DNA of 40,511 nucleotides from Rhodobacter sp. (GTDB taxonomy: Bacteria > Pseudomonadota > Alphaproteobacteria > Rhodobacterales > Rhodobacteraceae): assembly GCA_022340385.1 (NCBI GenBank), contig JAJDOB010000074.1:1-40511 (forward strand). The letters run 5' to 3'. The translations under genes were made by a program, and so were the position numbers. How positions within the stretch are numbered: position 1 is the first letter of the stretch; every line of letters starts with the position of its first letter. Below the pieces are notes generated by a model. That model did not search any database. It was not told the DNA's origin and was given only the letters and a program-made list of their open reading frames with translations. Below are positions 32,653 through 40,511 of the stretch, one piece after another.

Positions 32653-34561
32653 CAGGGCTCTCTGCATTGGTTTCGGGGGCCGGGTCGGCGGGCGCGTCCG
32701 CTACGGCATCGGTTTCCTCGGTGCCCAGCTCTTCGTCGTTTCCGACGATGATCAGCGTGAACTCGATGCGCCGGTTGGCCTCGCGGCCCTCTTCGGTGTC
32801 GTTGTCGGCGATCGGCACCGCCTCGCCATAGCCGCGTGGCGTCAGGTTGCTGGTCAGGACGCGGCGCGCCCGAAGCGCCGTCAGAATCGCCTCTGCCCGC
32901 TGCTGCGACAATTGCTGGTTCATCGATTCGCGGCCCTGACTGTCGGTGTGGCCGGCGACTTCCATCGGCACGTAGGCGCAGTCGCGCATCACTTCGGCGA
33001 TCTGGTTGATCGTGGCCAGCCCGTCGCCCTCGATATCCGCCGATCCGGGCGCAAAGGTCACCTTGCGGGCGTTCAGGATGCCGTTGATCGTCGCCACGCA
33101 TTCCTCTGGCGTCGGCAGCGCGGCGTTCGGATCCAGCGATTCCAGATAGGTCACGTCGATCGCGAAATTTTCCGCCGTCCCCAGCTGGTCTGACAGGATC
33201 CGCGAGATCTCTGCCTTGGCGTCGGGGTTGCCGGTGGTGCCGCGGATATCCAGGAAATCGGGCTGCACCACCAGGCTGCCCTGGTTAAGCAGCGACAGCG
33301 ATTCGACGCCCGCGAACACCCGCGCGGCCCAGCCGCCGGGCAGTTCCTTGTCCAGCAGCATCGCCGCCGACACTTCAGAGCCGCCGAACCGCGCCAGCGC
33401 AAAGCCTTCGACCGCGCTGCGCAGCCGTTCATCGGTGATTCGCCCGCGCAGCTGCACCAGGCCCTCGGGGCTGAAGGTGGCGATGAATTCCGGCGGGCCG
33501 GTGTCGGCGCCGGTGCCGTCGATCTTCACCGGTTCAGGTTTGATCGCGTCCAGCGAGAACACATCCGGCAGCGCCGCTTCCAGTTCACCGACCACGCGGT
33601 CGAACAACGTCTGCTCTGTGGTGTCGAGCGCGACCAGCGACACATCCGCATCCGAAAAGGTGATCGACCCGCCGCCAAGCTGCTTGACCGCCGCCAGGCC
33701 GGACACCACCGCGTCGGCCCAGCGCGGGCTGGGCACGCCAAGCCCCAGCGTGCAGTTCACCACACCCTGCAATCCGGCCTCTGCGGCGGCGGCAAGGATG
33801 CGTGCGCGGCCGTTGTTGTTGGATGCAGAGCAGGCATCGAACCGCCCGCCGTCCTGATCCAGCATAAAGCGCAGCGTGAACGGTGTGATCACCGGGCGCG
33901 GGGCGGAAATATCAAGGATCAGTTCGACATTCTTTGGAACCGCCTGGATCAGCTTGTCTTCCAGCCGCTTCTTTTCCGCGCTGCTGCCGCTGATCGCGGT
34001 GATCTCGACCCGGCGCGCCGAAACCGAGATCTTCGATCGCGGCAGTTCCGCCAGCGCATCCAGCGCAAAGCTGATCGCCTGCACCCAGCCGCCGGGCACC
34101 GGGTAATCGGCGACTTCCAGCAGGTCGGTCACATCGGCCCCCCCGGCCAGTTCGGTGATGGTGCGCGCAACCGCGTCGCGGTCCATCGCGTCGGGCACCA
34201 GTCCGATCAGCGAGATGCCGGCGTCGTTGCGCAGGATCTCGATGGAAAACCGCGGCGGCTCGACCGGCCTGCTGGCGGCGACCTCCATCGAGTCGATCAC
34301 GCGTGACGCATCGACGATGGTGCCGGCAAGCCGCTGGGCGCGAAACCGCGCCGCCTCGTCGGGAGCGGTGCCGCTCAGGATCACCTGAAGCCCGTCAACC
34401 TGCACGTCGGTCCAGTCCTGCCCGTCGACCGACAGCACCCGCCCGATCTGTTCGTAGGTGCCCCGTTCGATCTGGCCGACGGCCAGCATCGCGCTGACGA
34501 CGGCCAGCACGGCGGCTGCGACCAGCGCCATCACTGCAGGAATGAAGGAAGAAATTCGCAT
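32639..34561 (-). CDS. OmpA-family protein with N-terminal BON-like repeats
   Basis: The 640-residue envelope protein starts at ATG 34561; a TTG eight codons upstream is less likely. An N-terminal membrane helix (about 5-30) is followed by several BON-like modules (first at about 45-95: VDGLQVILSGTAPDEAARF) and by a C-terminal OmpA peptidoglycan-binding domain (about 500-610) containing VAGHTDSQGRESMNQQLSQQRA, with the Asp and Arg needed to bind meso-diaminopimelate. An acidic, Pro/Ala-rich tail ends the protein. BON modules bind membranes or polymers, so it probably bridges inner membrane and cell wall. It overlaps the coiled-coil gene by 14 bp. Confidence 0.85.
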   Translation of the reverse strand: MRISSFIPAVMALVAAAVLAVVSAMLAVGQIERGTYEQIGRVLSVDGQDWTDVQVDGLQVILSGTAPDEAARFRAQRLAGTIVDASRVIDSMEVAASRPVEPPRFSIEILRNDAGISLIGLVPDAMDRDAVARTITELAGGADVTDLLEVADYPVPGGWVQAISFALDALAELPRSKISVSARRVEITAISGSSAEKKRLEDKLIQAVPKNVELILDISAPRPVITPFTLRFMLDQDGGRFDACSASNNNGRARILAAAAEAGLQGVVNCTLGLGVPSPRWADAVVSGLAAVKQLGGGSITFSDADVSLVALDTTEQTLFDRVVGELEAALPDVFSLDAIKPEPVKIDGTGADTGPPEFIATFSPEGLVQLRGRITDERLRSAVEGFALARFGGSEVSAAMLLDKELPGGWAARVFAGVESLSLLNQGSLVVQPDFLDIRGTTGNPDAKAEISRILSDQLGTAENFAIDVTYLESLDPNAALPTPEECVATINGILNARKVTFAPGSADIEGDGLATINQIAEVMRDCAYVPMEVAGHTDSQGRESMNQQLSQQRAEAILTALRARRVLTSNLTPRGYGEAVPIADNDTEEGREANRRIEFTLIIVGNDEELGTEETDAVADAPADPAPETNAESPDGQN

Positions 34562-34629
34562 GTACTCTGCGGTGTCCCGATCCAACCGATCTTGCGATCT
34601 TCTTTAGGGGGTCAGCGGGCAAGCTGCAA

Positions 34630-35589
34630 TCATGCGAAAAGCCCGGCGGCGAGAAACAGCACGATGATCAGCCCGGCATCGCGATTGGCGCGGAAAAGCC
34701 GCAGGCAGATGGCGGGATCGTCGATGTCCAGTTGCCGCATCTGCCATGTCAGGTGCCAGCCAAACGCCCAGGGACCGCCCAGTGCGATCACCAGCGCCAG
34801 CATGTTGGCCGCCGGGGCCAGCGCCGCGATGATCGCGCCGGTCAGCAGCAGCACCGCCAGCACCATGAAGATCAGCAGGAACCGCGGCGTGTCTGCCGCA
34901 AACAGCCGCGCGGTCGATTTCACACCGATCAGCGCGTCGTCTTCCTTGTCCTGGTGCGCATAGATCGTGTCGTAGAACAGCGTCCAGGCGATCCCGGCGA
35001 GGTACAGCATCACCGGCGGCCAATCCAGCCGGCCGGTCTGTGCCGCCCAGGCCAGCAGCGCGCCCCAGTTGAAGGCCAGCCCCAGAAACACCTGCGGCCA
35101 CCATGTGAACCGCTTGGCAAAGGGATAGACCGCGACCAGCGCCAGCGATCCGACGCCCAGCAGAATGGCGGTGCGATGAAAGGTCAGCAGGATCGCCAGC
35201 GCCACCAGCGCCTGCATCGCCATCCAGATTGCCGCCCCCCTGACCGTAACCTGCCCGGCCGGGATCGGGCGCGAAGCGGTGCGCGCGACGGCGGCGTCGA
35301 TATCGCGGTCGGTGATGTCGTTCCAGGTGCAGCCGGCGCCACGCATCAGCCAGGCGCCCAGCCCGCAGCCGGCCATGATCCAGATCTCGCGCACCCCGAA
35401 CCGCCCGGTCGATGCGGCGGCCAGCAGCAGCCCCCACCAGCACGGCAGCAGCAACAGCCAGGTGCCGATCGGGCGATCGGCGCGTGACAGCCGCAGGTAG
35501 GGCCTGCTCCACGCGGGGGCGTGCCGGTCCACCCAGTTTCCGGTCACCGCGTCGCTGACCTGTCCCGCACTCTCTGGCGCTTCGCTCAT
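34630..35589 (-). CDS. ubiA: 4-hydroxybenzoate polyprenyltransferase
   Basis: The 319-residue integral membrane prenyltransferase attaches the polyprenyl tail to 4-hydroxybenzoate in ubiquinone synthesis. Both Asp-rich motifs are present: NDITDRDID and DTIYAHQDKEDD. RPIGTWLLLLPCWW and the SRPIPAG segment are typical of UbiA. About eight membrane helices are expected. It is divergent from rsmE with only 21 bp between the start codons. Confidence 0.95.
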   Translation of the reverse strand: MSEAPESAGQVSDAVTGNWVDRHAPAWSRPYLRLSRADRPIGTWLLLLPCWWGLLLAAASTGRFGVREIWIMAGCGLGAWLMRGAGCTWNDITDRDIDAAVARTASRPIPAGQVTVRGAAIWMAMQALVALAILLTFHRTAILLGVGSLALVAVYPFAKRFTWWPQVFLGLAFNWGALLAWAAQTGRLDWPPVMLYLAGIAWTLFYDTIYAHQDKEDDALIGVKSTARLFAADTPRFLLIFMVLAVLLLTGAIIAALAPAANMLALVIALGGPWAFGWHLTWQMRQLDIDDPAICLRLFRANRDAGLIIVLFLAAGLFA

Positions 35590-35610
35590 CGCTTGCCTAT
35601 CATCGCCGTC

Positions 35611-36336
35611 ATGGCGTCAACAAAAGTCAGGCTCTATGTAGATCACCCGCTTGGGGCAGGGCAATCGGTGCTTCTGTCGCGTGACCAGGCGCATTACCTG
35701 TTCGGCGTGATGCGGCTTGGGGTCGGCGACTCGCTGGCGCTGTTCAACGGCAGCGATGGCGAATGGCGCGCGCAGGTCGCGGCTGCCGGCAGGCGGGACG
35801 GCCTGTTGAAAGCCCAAGAGCGGACCCGCCCGCAACAGGATCCGCCCGACCTGTGGCTGCTGTTCGCGCCGATCAAGAAGGCGCGCACCGACTTTGTCGT
35901 CGAAAAGGCCGCCGAAATGGGGGCCGCGCGCATCCTGCCGGTGCAGACCGCCTTCACCAATTCCGAACGCATCCGGCGCGACCGCCTGCAGGCCCACGCG
36001 ATCGAGGCCGCCGAACAATGCGGCGGCACCTTCGTGCCCGAAGTGGCGGAGCTGCGCAAACTCGACGCGGTTCTGGCCGACTGGCCCGCCGGGCGGCAGC
36101 TGATCTTTTGCGACGAGACGACGGTGGGCGCGCGCCAGACGCTGCGGGATGCACCGTCCGCACAGGGCTGGGCCATCCTGATCGGCCCCGAGGGCGGTTT
36201 CAGCGCAACCGAACGCGACCGCCTGCTGGCCCTGCCTTTCGTCAGCCGGATCAGCCTTGGCCCCCGCATCCTGCGCGCCGACACCGCCGCCGTCGCGGCA
36301 ATGACGCTGTGGCAATCCCTGCTGGGCGATTGGTAG
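35611..36336 (+). CDS. rsmE: 16S rRNA (uracil-1498-N3)-methyltransferase
   Basis: The 241-residue SPOUT-fold methyltransferase modifies U1498 of 16S rRNA. It shows the PUA-like N-terminal domain (about 1-70) and the SPOUT domain with FAPIKKARTDFVVEKAAEMG, AEQCGG, IGPEGGFS and LGPRILRADTA, which forms the trefoil-knot SAM site. ATG 35611 is the first start; its ribosome binding site is poor. Its neighbour ubiA is divergent. Confidence 0.94.
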   Translation: MASTKVRLYVDHPLGAGQSVLLSRDQAHYLFGVMRLGVGDSLALFNGSDGEWRAQVAAAGRRDGLLKAQERTRPQQDPPDLWLLFAPIKKARTDFVVEKAAEMGAARILPVQTAFTNSERIRRDRLQAHAIEAAEQCGGTFVPEVAELRKLDAVLADWPAGRQLIFCDETTVGARQTLRDAPSAQGWAILIGPEGGFSATERDRLLALPFVSRISLGPRILRADTAAVAAMTLWQSLLGDW

Positions 36337-36383
36337 GTTTCCGCCGATGGCCCGGCAATTTTCGGCGGATTATGGCGGAAACC
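36336..36383 (+). promoter_or_regulatory. Two mutually exclusive hairpins after rsmE
   Basis: GGTTTCCGCC (36336-36345) can pair with GGCGGAAACC (36374-36383). Its TCCGCC can instead pair as part of TCCGCCGA (36340-36347) with TCGGCGGA (36362-36369). The arms are perfect (10 and 8 bp) and share bases, so only one can form. It may be the rsmE terminator region or an attenuator before the next gene. No T-run follows. Confidence 0.45.
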
Positions 36384-36512
36384 GGCCTGTTGGCGTCAAA
36401 TGTGGCAGGAACGTGGCGCGGCTTGGCCACAAAGACGCCGCCATTACAGGGTATATCTGGAAACCGGCGCACCCGAGAAATCCGCGCGTCCGATAGTGTT
36501 AGGCAGACGATC

Positions 36513-37028
36513 ATGTCCTTCATACGACCCGAGATCTGGAACAAATTCTGGCGCTGGCGCGAGGCGCTGTTCGGCCTTTTCATGTCGGGCTGCGGCATGT
36601 TCTGGGCGGTCGGCCAGCAGGGCGTCCTGGCGGCCATCGGCACATCCATTGCCATTGTCGGCGCGCTGATCATCTTTGCCGGCATCCAGCGCACGCGGTT
36701 CCGCGTCGGCGCGGGCGGGCCCGGTGTGGTTCAGGTGCATGAACGGCTGGTCACCTACTATGGCCCGCTTGAGGGCGGATCGGTGTCGATGGATGCGCTT
36801 CACAGCGTCGAACTGGAACCGCAGGCCAAACCGGCCGCCGAATGGGTGCTGAAAGAGGTTGACGGCACCACCCTGCATATCCCGACCAATGCGGCAAACG
36901 CCGAGGCGCTTTTCGACGTGTTCGCGGCTCTCGAAGGCATCAAGACCGAAAACATGCTGGCCAAGCTGAACTCGAACCCGGGCGAGCGTGTGACGATTTG
37001 GAACCAGGCCCAGCGCCGGCTGCACTGA
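36513..37028 (+). CDS. Small inner-membrane protein of unknown function
   Basis: The 171-residue protein has two membrane helices near the N-terminus (ALFGLFMSGCGMFWAVGQQG and VLAAIGTSIAIVGALIIFAG, about 19-57) and a cytoplasmic-type domain (about 60-171) of PH-like beta composition (RFRVGAGGPGVVQVHERLVTYYGP). No family is recognised with confidence. ATG 36513 has AGGCAGA upstream. It is preceded by a 176-bp gap containing nested hairpins and followed by an unknown gene 27 bp later. Confidence 0.78.
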   Translation: MSFIRPEIWNKFWRWREALFGLFMSGCGMFWAVGQQGVLAAIGTSIAIVGALIIFAGIQRTRFRVGAGGPGVVQVHERLVTYYGPLEGGSVSMDALHSVELEPQAKPAAEWVLKEVDGTTLHIPTNAANAEALFDVFAALEGIKTENMLAKLNSNPGERVTIWNQAQRRLH

Positions 37029-37055
37029 CGCGGCTGCTATGCGGGCCGGTTCGTC

Positions 37056-37802
37056 GTGAACACAGCACCTTATCTGCGGCTGCACTTGTTCTTTGCCGCC
37101 GACAATGACCGCGCCGTGATCTTGCGGCAGGCCGCGGCGAAACTGTTCAATCTGATCCTGTGGCATCGCGACAGCGATACGTTCGAAGACGGGCAATGGC
37201 TGAAAAGCAAGGTCTATGTCGAGCGTTGCGACCTGTCGCCCGATGGCCGGCATTTCATCTATTTCGCGCTGAACGGCGACTGGGGCGGCGTGACCAAAGG
37301 CGCCTACTCGGCAATCTCGCGCCCGCCCTATTTCACCGCCCTGTCGTTGTTCCCGCAGGGTCATACCTGGGGCGGTGGCGGCGTTTTCCTGGACAACCGG
37401 CATTACCATGCGTTTGGCGACGCCGATGTCATCGGGCGCGACGATGATCTGGCGCGGGTTACATTTGGCGCACCGACCAGGGACTGCCGCACCGGGTTGC
37501 GGCTGATCAACGGGCAGCGCGCGCCGATTGACCGCGCCGCCACCCGGCGGTTGCTGGCAGATCCGCCGCCGCGTACCAGCCGCGAGTTGTACGACCGGCT
37601 GGCGGTGCCGCGCCCGGGGCTGCTGGATCGCTATGACACGCTGGGCGGAAAGCTTTATCGCCGGCGCGGCGATAAGCTGGAGCTGATCCGCGATTTCACC
37701 GAAATGACGTTCGAAAACGTCCGCGCGCCCTATGACTGGCGCGACAATTCGCCGGCCGAAGACGTGGCGCCCTGGCATCCGCTGGACCGGAGCGAGCGGT
37801 AA
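37056..37802 (+). CDS. Conserved-looking protein of unknown function
   Basis: The 248-residue soluble protein starts at GTG 37056; no in-frame ATG lies nearby. It has a distinctive N-terminal half with YLRLHLFFAADNDRAVILRQ, CDLSPDGRHFIYFALNGDW and a Gly-rich HTWGGGGVF, and a charged C-terminal half (Arg, Asp). The arrangement looks like a beta-rich domain with repeated short strands. No enzyme motif is recognised. It is 27 bp after the membrane protein gene and 137 bp before gshA, on the same strand. Confidence 0.72.
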   Translation: MNTAPYLRLHLFFAADNDRAVILRQAAAKLFNLILWHRDSDTFEDGQWLKSKVYVERCDLSPDGRHFIYFALNGDWGGVTKGAYSAISRPPYFTALSLFPQGHTWGGGGVFLDNRHYHAFGDADVIGRDDDLARVTFGAPTRDCRTGLRLINGQRAPIDRAATRRLLADPPPRTSRELYDRLAVPRPGLLDRYDTLGGKLYRRRGDKLELIRDFTEMTFENVRAPYDWRDNSPAEDVAPWHPLDRSER

Positions 37803-37939
37803 TCCGGCATTGCAGCGGCGCGGGTCGGTCGCATCCATCGGCCCGGATTTGACCGGCCGGCCTGCATTGACTTCGGCCCGAAAACCTCTCAGTTCTGCCG
37901 GTTCAACCCGAAACGCCAGAACAGCGGAGCACGCAGCCC

Positions 37940-39310
37940 ATGTCCATCCCCCAATCCGGTGGCGGCCCGATCGAGCGGCACGAGCAGCTTGCCGAATATC
38001 TTGCCGACGGGTGCAAGCCCCGGGAAGACTGGCGCATCGGCACCGAGCACGAGAAATTCGGCTATTGCAAGGACACGCTGCGCCCGCTGCCCTATGAGGG
38101 CAAACGGTCGATCCAGGCGGTGCTGGAAGCATTGCGCGACCGTCATGCCTGGTCCGAAGTGCGCGAGGCCGGCTACCTGATCGGGCTGGAAAAGGACGGC
38201 GCCAATATCAGCCTCGAACCCGGCGGGCAGCTTGAACTGTCCGGCGCGCCGCTGGAAACCATTCACCAGACCTGCGACGAGGTGAACACCCACCTGCGCG
38301 AGGTCAAGGACATCGCCGATGAAATCGGCGTCGGGTTCATCGGTCTGGGCGCCGCCCCGATCTGGAAGCACGAAGACATGCCGCTGATGCCCAAGGGCCG
38401 TTACAAGCTGATGGATGCCTATATGGATACCGTCGGCACCGCGGGCAAAACCATGATGCGGCGCACCTGCACGGTGCAGGTCAATCTCGATTTCGCCTCG
38501 GAACCGGACATGGTGCAAAAGCTGCGCGTGGCGCTGGCGCTACAGCCGGTGGCCAATGCGCTGTTCGGCAATTCGCCGTTCTTCGAGGGCAAGCCGAACG
38601 GCCATAAATCCTGGCGCGGCTATGTCTGGCGGCATCTCGACGCCTCGCGGACCGGCATGCTGCCCTGGGTGTTCGAGGACGGCATGGGGTTCGAGAAATG
38701 GGTCGACTACGCGCTCGATGTGCCGATGTATTTCGTCTATCGCGACGGCAAATACATCGACGCGCTGGGCCAGTCGTTCCGCGATTTCCTGGCCGGAAAA
38801 CTGCCCGCACTGCCCGGTGAGACGCCGACGCTGTCTGACTGGGCCGACCACCTGACCACCGCCTTTCCCGAGGCGCGGATCAAGAAATTCATCGAGATGC
38901 GCGGTGCCGACGGTGGGCCGTGGCGGCGGTTGTGCGCGCTGCCCGCCCTGTGGGTCGGGCTGATCTATGACCAGACCGCGCTGGATGCGGCCTGGGATCT
39001 GGCCAAGGGCTGGGACGCCGAGACCCGCGAGGCGCTGCGTGTCGCGGCCTCTGTCGATGGCTTGCAGGCACAGGTCGGCGACATCAGGATGCTGGAACTG
39101 GCGCGCGAGGTTCTGGACATCGCCCGTGCCGGTCTGAAGGCGCGCGCCCGCCCCGGACTGGGCGGCATGGTGCAGGACGAGCGTCATTTCCTGCACGCGC
39201 TGGAGGACAGCGTCGAAACCGGCAAGGCCCCAGCGGATGAATTGCTGGACCACTACAATGGCGACTGGAACGGCGACCTCAGCCGGATCTACAGCGAATT
39301 CAGTTACTGA
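37940..39310 (+). CDS. gshA: Glutamate-cysteine ligase, plant/alphaproteobacterial type
   Basis: This 456-residue ATP-dependent enzyme forms gamma-glutamylcysteine, the first step of glutathione synthesis. It belongs to the GCS2 family shared by plants and alphaproteobacteria: IGTEHEKFGY, ISLEPGGQLELSG, RYKLMDAYMDTVG, MMRRTCTVQVNLDF and PVANALFGNSPFFEGKPNG are visible. GGAG lies 10 bases before ATG 37940. Its stop overlaps that of the convergent open frame ending at 39304. Confidence 0.95.
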   Translation: MSIPQSGGGPIERHEQLAEYLADGCKPREDWRIGTEHEKFGYCKDTLRPLPYEGKRSIQAVLEALRDRHAWSEVREAGYLIGLEKDGANISLEPGGQLELSGAPLETIHQTCDEVNTHLREVKDIADEIGVGFIGLGAAPIWKHEDMPLMPKGRYKLMDAYMDTVGTAGKTMMRRTCTVQVNLDFASEPDMVQKLRVALALQPVANALFGNSPFFEGKPNGHKSWRGYVWRHLDASRTGMLPWVFEDGMGFEKWVDYALDVPMYFVYRDGKYIDALGQSFRDFLAGKLPALPGETPTLSDWADHLTTAFPEARIKKFIEMRGADGGPWRRLCALPALWVGLIYDQTALDAAWDLAKGWDAETREALRVAASVDGLQAQVGDIRMLELAREVLDIARAGLKARARPGLGGMVQDERHFLHALEDSVETGKAPADELLDHYNGDWNGDLSRIYSEFSY

Positions 39311-39630
39311 CGCTTGGCGACTGGCGCGGGGTCAGCGTTTGACGTTGACCCGGCGTCGGCCGGGTCGGGCATGGCGGCCAGCGCCAGAACGAAGTCCACC
39401 ACTTTCGCCGCGGGCATCTCGCAGGGGCGCAGACGCGCGCCCCGGGCGGTGAGGTAAAGGTTCAGACTGATGTAATCGCCGCCGCCCAGTTCCTCTGCCA
39501 CCAGTTTCCAACTGCGCCCACCGACCTGCGCGGTCTTGCTGACAACGTATCGCCGGCCCGCGGCATGGCCGCGAAACGTGCCGTCGGGCAGGGCGTTGAA
39601 GGCCCGCAGGAACGCGTCCGGACCAGTCAG
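39304..39630 (-). CDS. Probable gene lacking an ordinary start codon, after plsY
   Basis: The minus-strand frame downstream of plsY is open to TAA at 39304 and has protein-like sequence: PDGTFRGHAAGRRYVVSKTA, SWKLVAEELGGGDYISLNLY and PCEMPAAKVVDFVLALA. No ATG or TTG occurs in the relevant part; the only GTG (39501) would cut off the first block. A CTG at 39630 overlaps the plsY TGA stop as CTGA, with AGAAAGG just upstream, so a coupled CTG start giving 108 residues is proposed. A frameshift or sequencing error is the alternative. Function unknown; cytosolic, no membrane segment. Confidence 0.55.
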   Translation of the reverse strand: MTGPDAFLRAFNALPDGTFRGHAAGRRYVVSKTAQVGGRSWKLVAEELGGGDYISLNLYLTARGARLRPCEMPAAKVVDFVLALAAMPDPADAGSTSNADPAPVAKRQ

Positions 39631-40220
39631 CCTTTCTGACCGATCCGGGGTTCGGTGCCTGCGCGCAACCGCTGGATGTTGGCGTTGTGCTTGACGATGA
39701 CCAGAACGCTCATCACCGCGACCAGAACGGCGCCGTGCCAGTGATAGAAGATCGCCGTGAAGACCGGCGCCAGCACCGCCGCGACCAGCGCCGACAACGA
39801 GCTGAACCGGAACAGCAGCGCGCAGACCAGCCAGGTGGCGCAGCCCGCCAGCCCGACCGGGAAGGACAACGCCAGCAGCGTGCCAAGAAAGGTCGCGACC
39901 CCCTTGCCGCCCCGGAATCCCAGGAACACCGGGAACAGGTGCCCCAGCAACGCGAACAGCCCGGCGATGCCCGCCGCGCCTTCGCCCACCAGCAGCCGCG
40001 CCAGCAGCACCGCCGCCGCGCCCTTGCCCGCGTCCCCGATCAGCGTCAGCAGCGCGGCCGGCTTGTGCCCGGTGCGCAACACGTTGGTCGCGCCGATATT
40101 GCCCGACCCGATCTGCCGCAGATCGCCCAGCCCGAACAGCCGGGCCATCACGATGCCGAAGGGAACAGAGCCCAGCAGATAGGCCAGCAGGGCCGTGATC
40201 AGGGTGGGAAAAAACGCCAT
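39627..40220 (-). CDS. plsY: Acyl-phosphate glycerol-3-phosphate acyltransferase
   Basis: This 197-residue polytopic membrane protein transfers an acyl group from acyl-phosphate to glycerol-3-phosphate in phospholipid synthesis. The three PlsY motifs are visible: SGNIGATNVLR, LGHLFPVFLGFRGGKGVAT and, near the C-terminus, the VKHNANIQRLRAGTEP block. ATG 40220 has AAGGA at good spacing. It is downstream of pyrC on the same strand (113-bp gap with a GC palindrome). Confidence 0.95.
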   Translation of the reverse strand: MAFFPTLITALLAYLLGSVPFGIVMARLFGLGDLRQIGSGNIGATNVLRTGHKPAALLTLIGDAGKGAAAVLLARLLVGEGAAGIAGLFALLGHLFPVFLGFRGGKGVATFLGTLLALSFPVGLAGCATWLVCALLFRFSSLSALVAAVLAPVFTAIFYHWHGAVLVAVMSVLVIVKHNANIQRLRAGTEPRIGQKG

Positions 40221-40294
40221 CTGGTTCCTTTCTTGTGGTCTCGAGTATCTTCGCGGATGGTCTGAAAGTCTATGGCGCGGCTGGAAGGCCCCGA

Positions 40295-40308
40295 TGCCGC
40301 CGGCGGCA
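40295..40308. other. 14-bp palindrome between pyrC and plsY
   Basis: TGCCGCC-GGCGGCA is a perfect palindrome. On the plus strand it is followed by ATTTT, the wrong side for terminating pyrC. It may be a hairpin or operator. Confidence 0.35.
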
Positions 40309-40333
40309 ATTTTCACGACGCGCGAACATCAAC

Positions 40334-40511
40334 TCAGTCGCGCGCATAGACTTCGGTTCCCGCGACCCAGGTCTTGATCACCTTGCCCTGCAGGCGCGCG
40401 CCGTCGAAGGGCGTGTTCTTCGATTTCGACTGCAATGCGAAGCGGTCCAGAACAAACGGCGCGTCCGGGTCGAACAGCACCAGATCGGCAGGCGCGCCGG
40501 GGCACAGGCGG
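40334..40511 (-). CDS. pyrC: Dihydroorotase, C-terminal part
   Basis: The gene runs off the right edge; only the last 58 residues are visible. They read GAPADLVLFDPDAPFVLD, then KSKNTPFDGARLQGKV and end WVAGTEVYARD, the usual end of class I dihydroorotases. The enzyme closes carbamoyl aspartate to dihydroorotate in pyrimidine synthesis. Other amidohydrolases of this family (for example allantoinase) share this ending, so the symbol depends on context with plsY. Confidence 0.8.
   Translation of the reverse strand, partial: RLCPGAPADLVLFDPDAPFVLDRFALQSKSKNTPFDGARLQGKVIKTWVAGTEVYARD

Overview
The window is GC-rich, densely packed DNA from a member of the Rhodobacteraceae/Roseobacter group (Alphaproteobacteria). 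The assignment rests on gene content: an ethylmalonyl-CoA pathway pair (ecm, ccr), an acyl-homoserine-lactone luxR/luxI pair, a plant-type glutamate-cysteine ligase, a Hint-domain protein typical of the group, and a pyrC-plsY neighbourhood. No rRNA, tRNA, CRISPR array, insertion sequence or prophage gene was seen.

Layout. 1-3045: the end of a DUF1989 gene, deoD, a small secreted protein and a membrane-anchored class III nucleotidyl cyclase. 3141-8102: ecm, a PlsB-like acyltransferase and ccr, the last two genes facing away from ecm; ccr ends in a strong terminator. 8103-9940: a quorum-sensing locus made of a 62-residue small protein, an overlapping luxR and luxI, with several unexplained repeats around luxI. 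10018-12278: a stand-alone RecD-like helicase translationally coupled to a short-chain dehydrogenase. 12348-23117: a complete type II secretion operon in the order gspG-H-I-J-K-L-M-N-C-D-E-F, a circular permutation of the usual C-to-N order, with many stop/start overlaps. No prepilin peptidase (gspO) and no GspS-type pilotin are present.

23198-27569: an unrecognised protein, a Hint-domain protein, the S49 peptidase sppA, a 53-codon membrane/zinc-ribbon gene, a Na+/Ca2+ antiporter and a pteridine-reductase-like SDR. 27570-27870 is an AT-rich gap with a promoter-like pair and dyads ahead of uvrC. 29815-31742: a secreted four-cysteine protein and pgsA-moaD-moaE. 31755-35589 (minus strand): a cupin, a coiled-coil membrane protein, an OmpA/BON protein and ubiA. 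35611-39310: rsmE, a small membrane protein, a conserved unknown protein and gshA. 39304-40511 (minus strand): an open frame with no ordinary start codon, plsY and the 3' end of pyrC.

Most genes are housekeeping or common in the group. The parts that may be less well described are the regulatory architecture of the luxR/luxI locus (11-bp tandem repeats plus a dyad covering the luxI ribosome binding site), the permuted T2SS operon with a palindrome at its expected start site, the mutually exclusive hairpins after rsmE, the phased triple repeat upstream of deoD, and several small or oddly initiated genes. No convincing wholly new multi-gene system was found.
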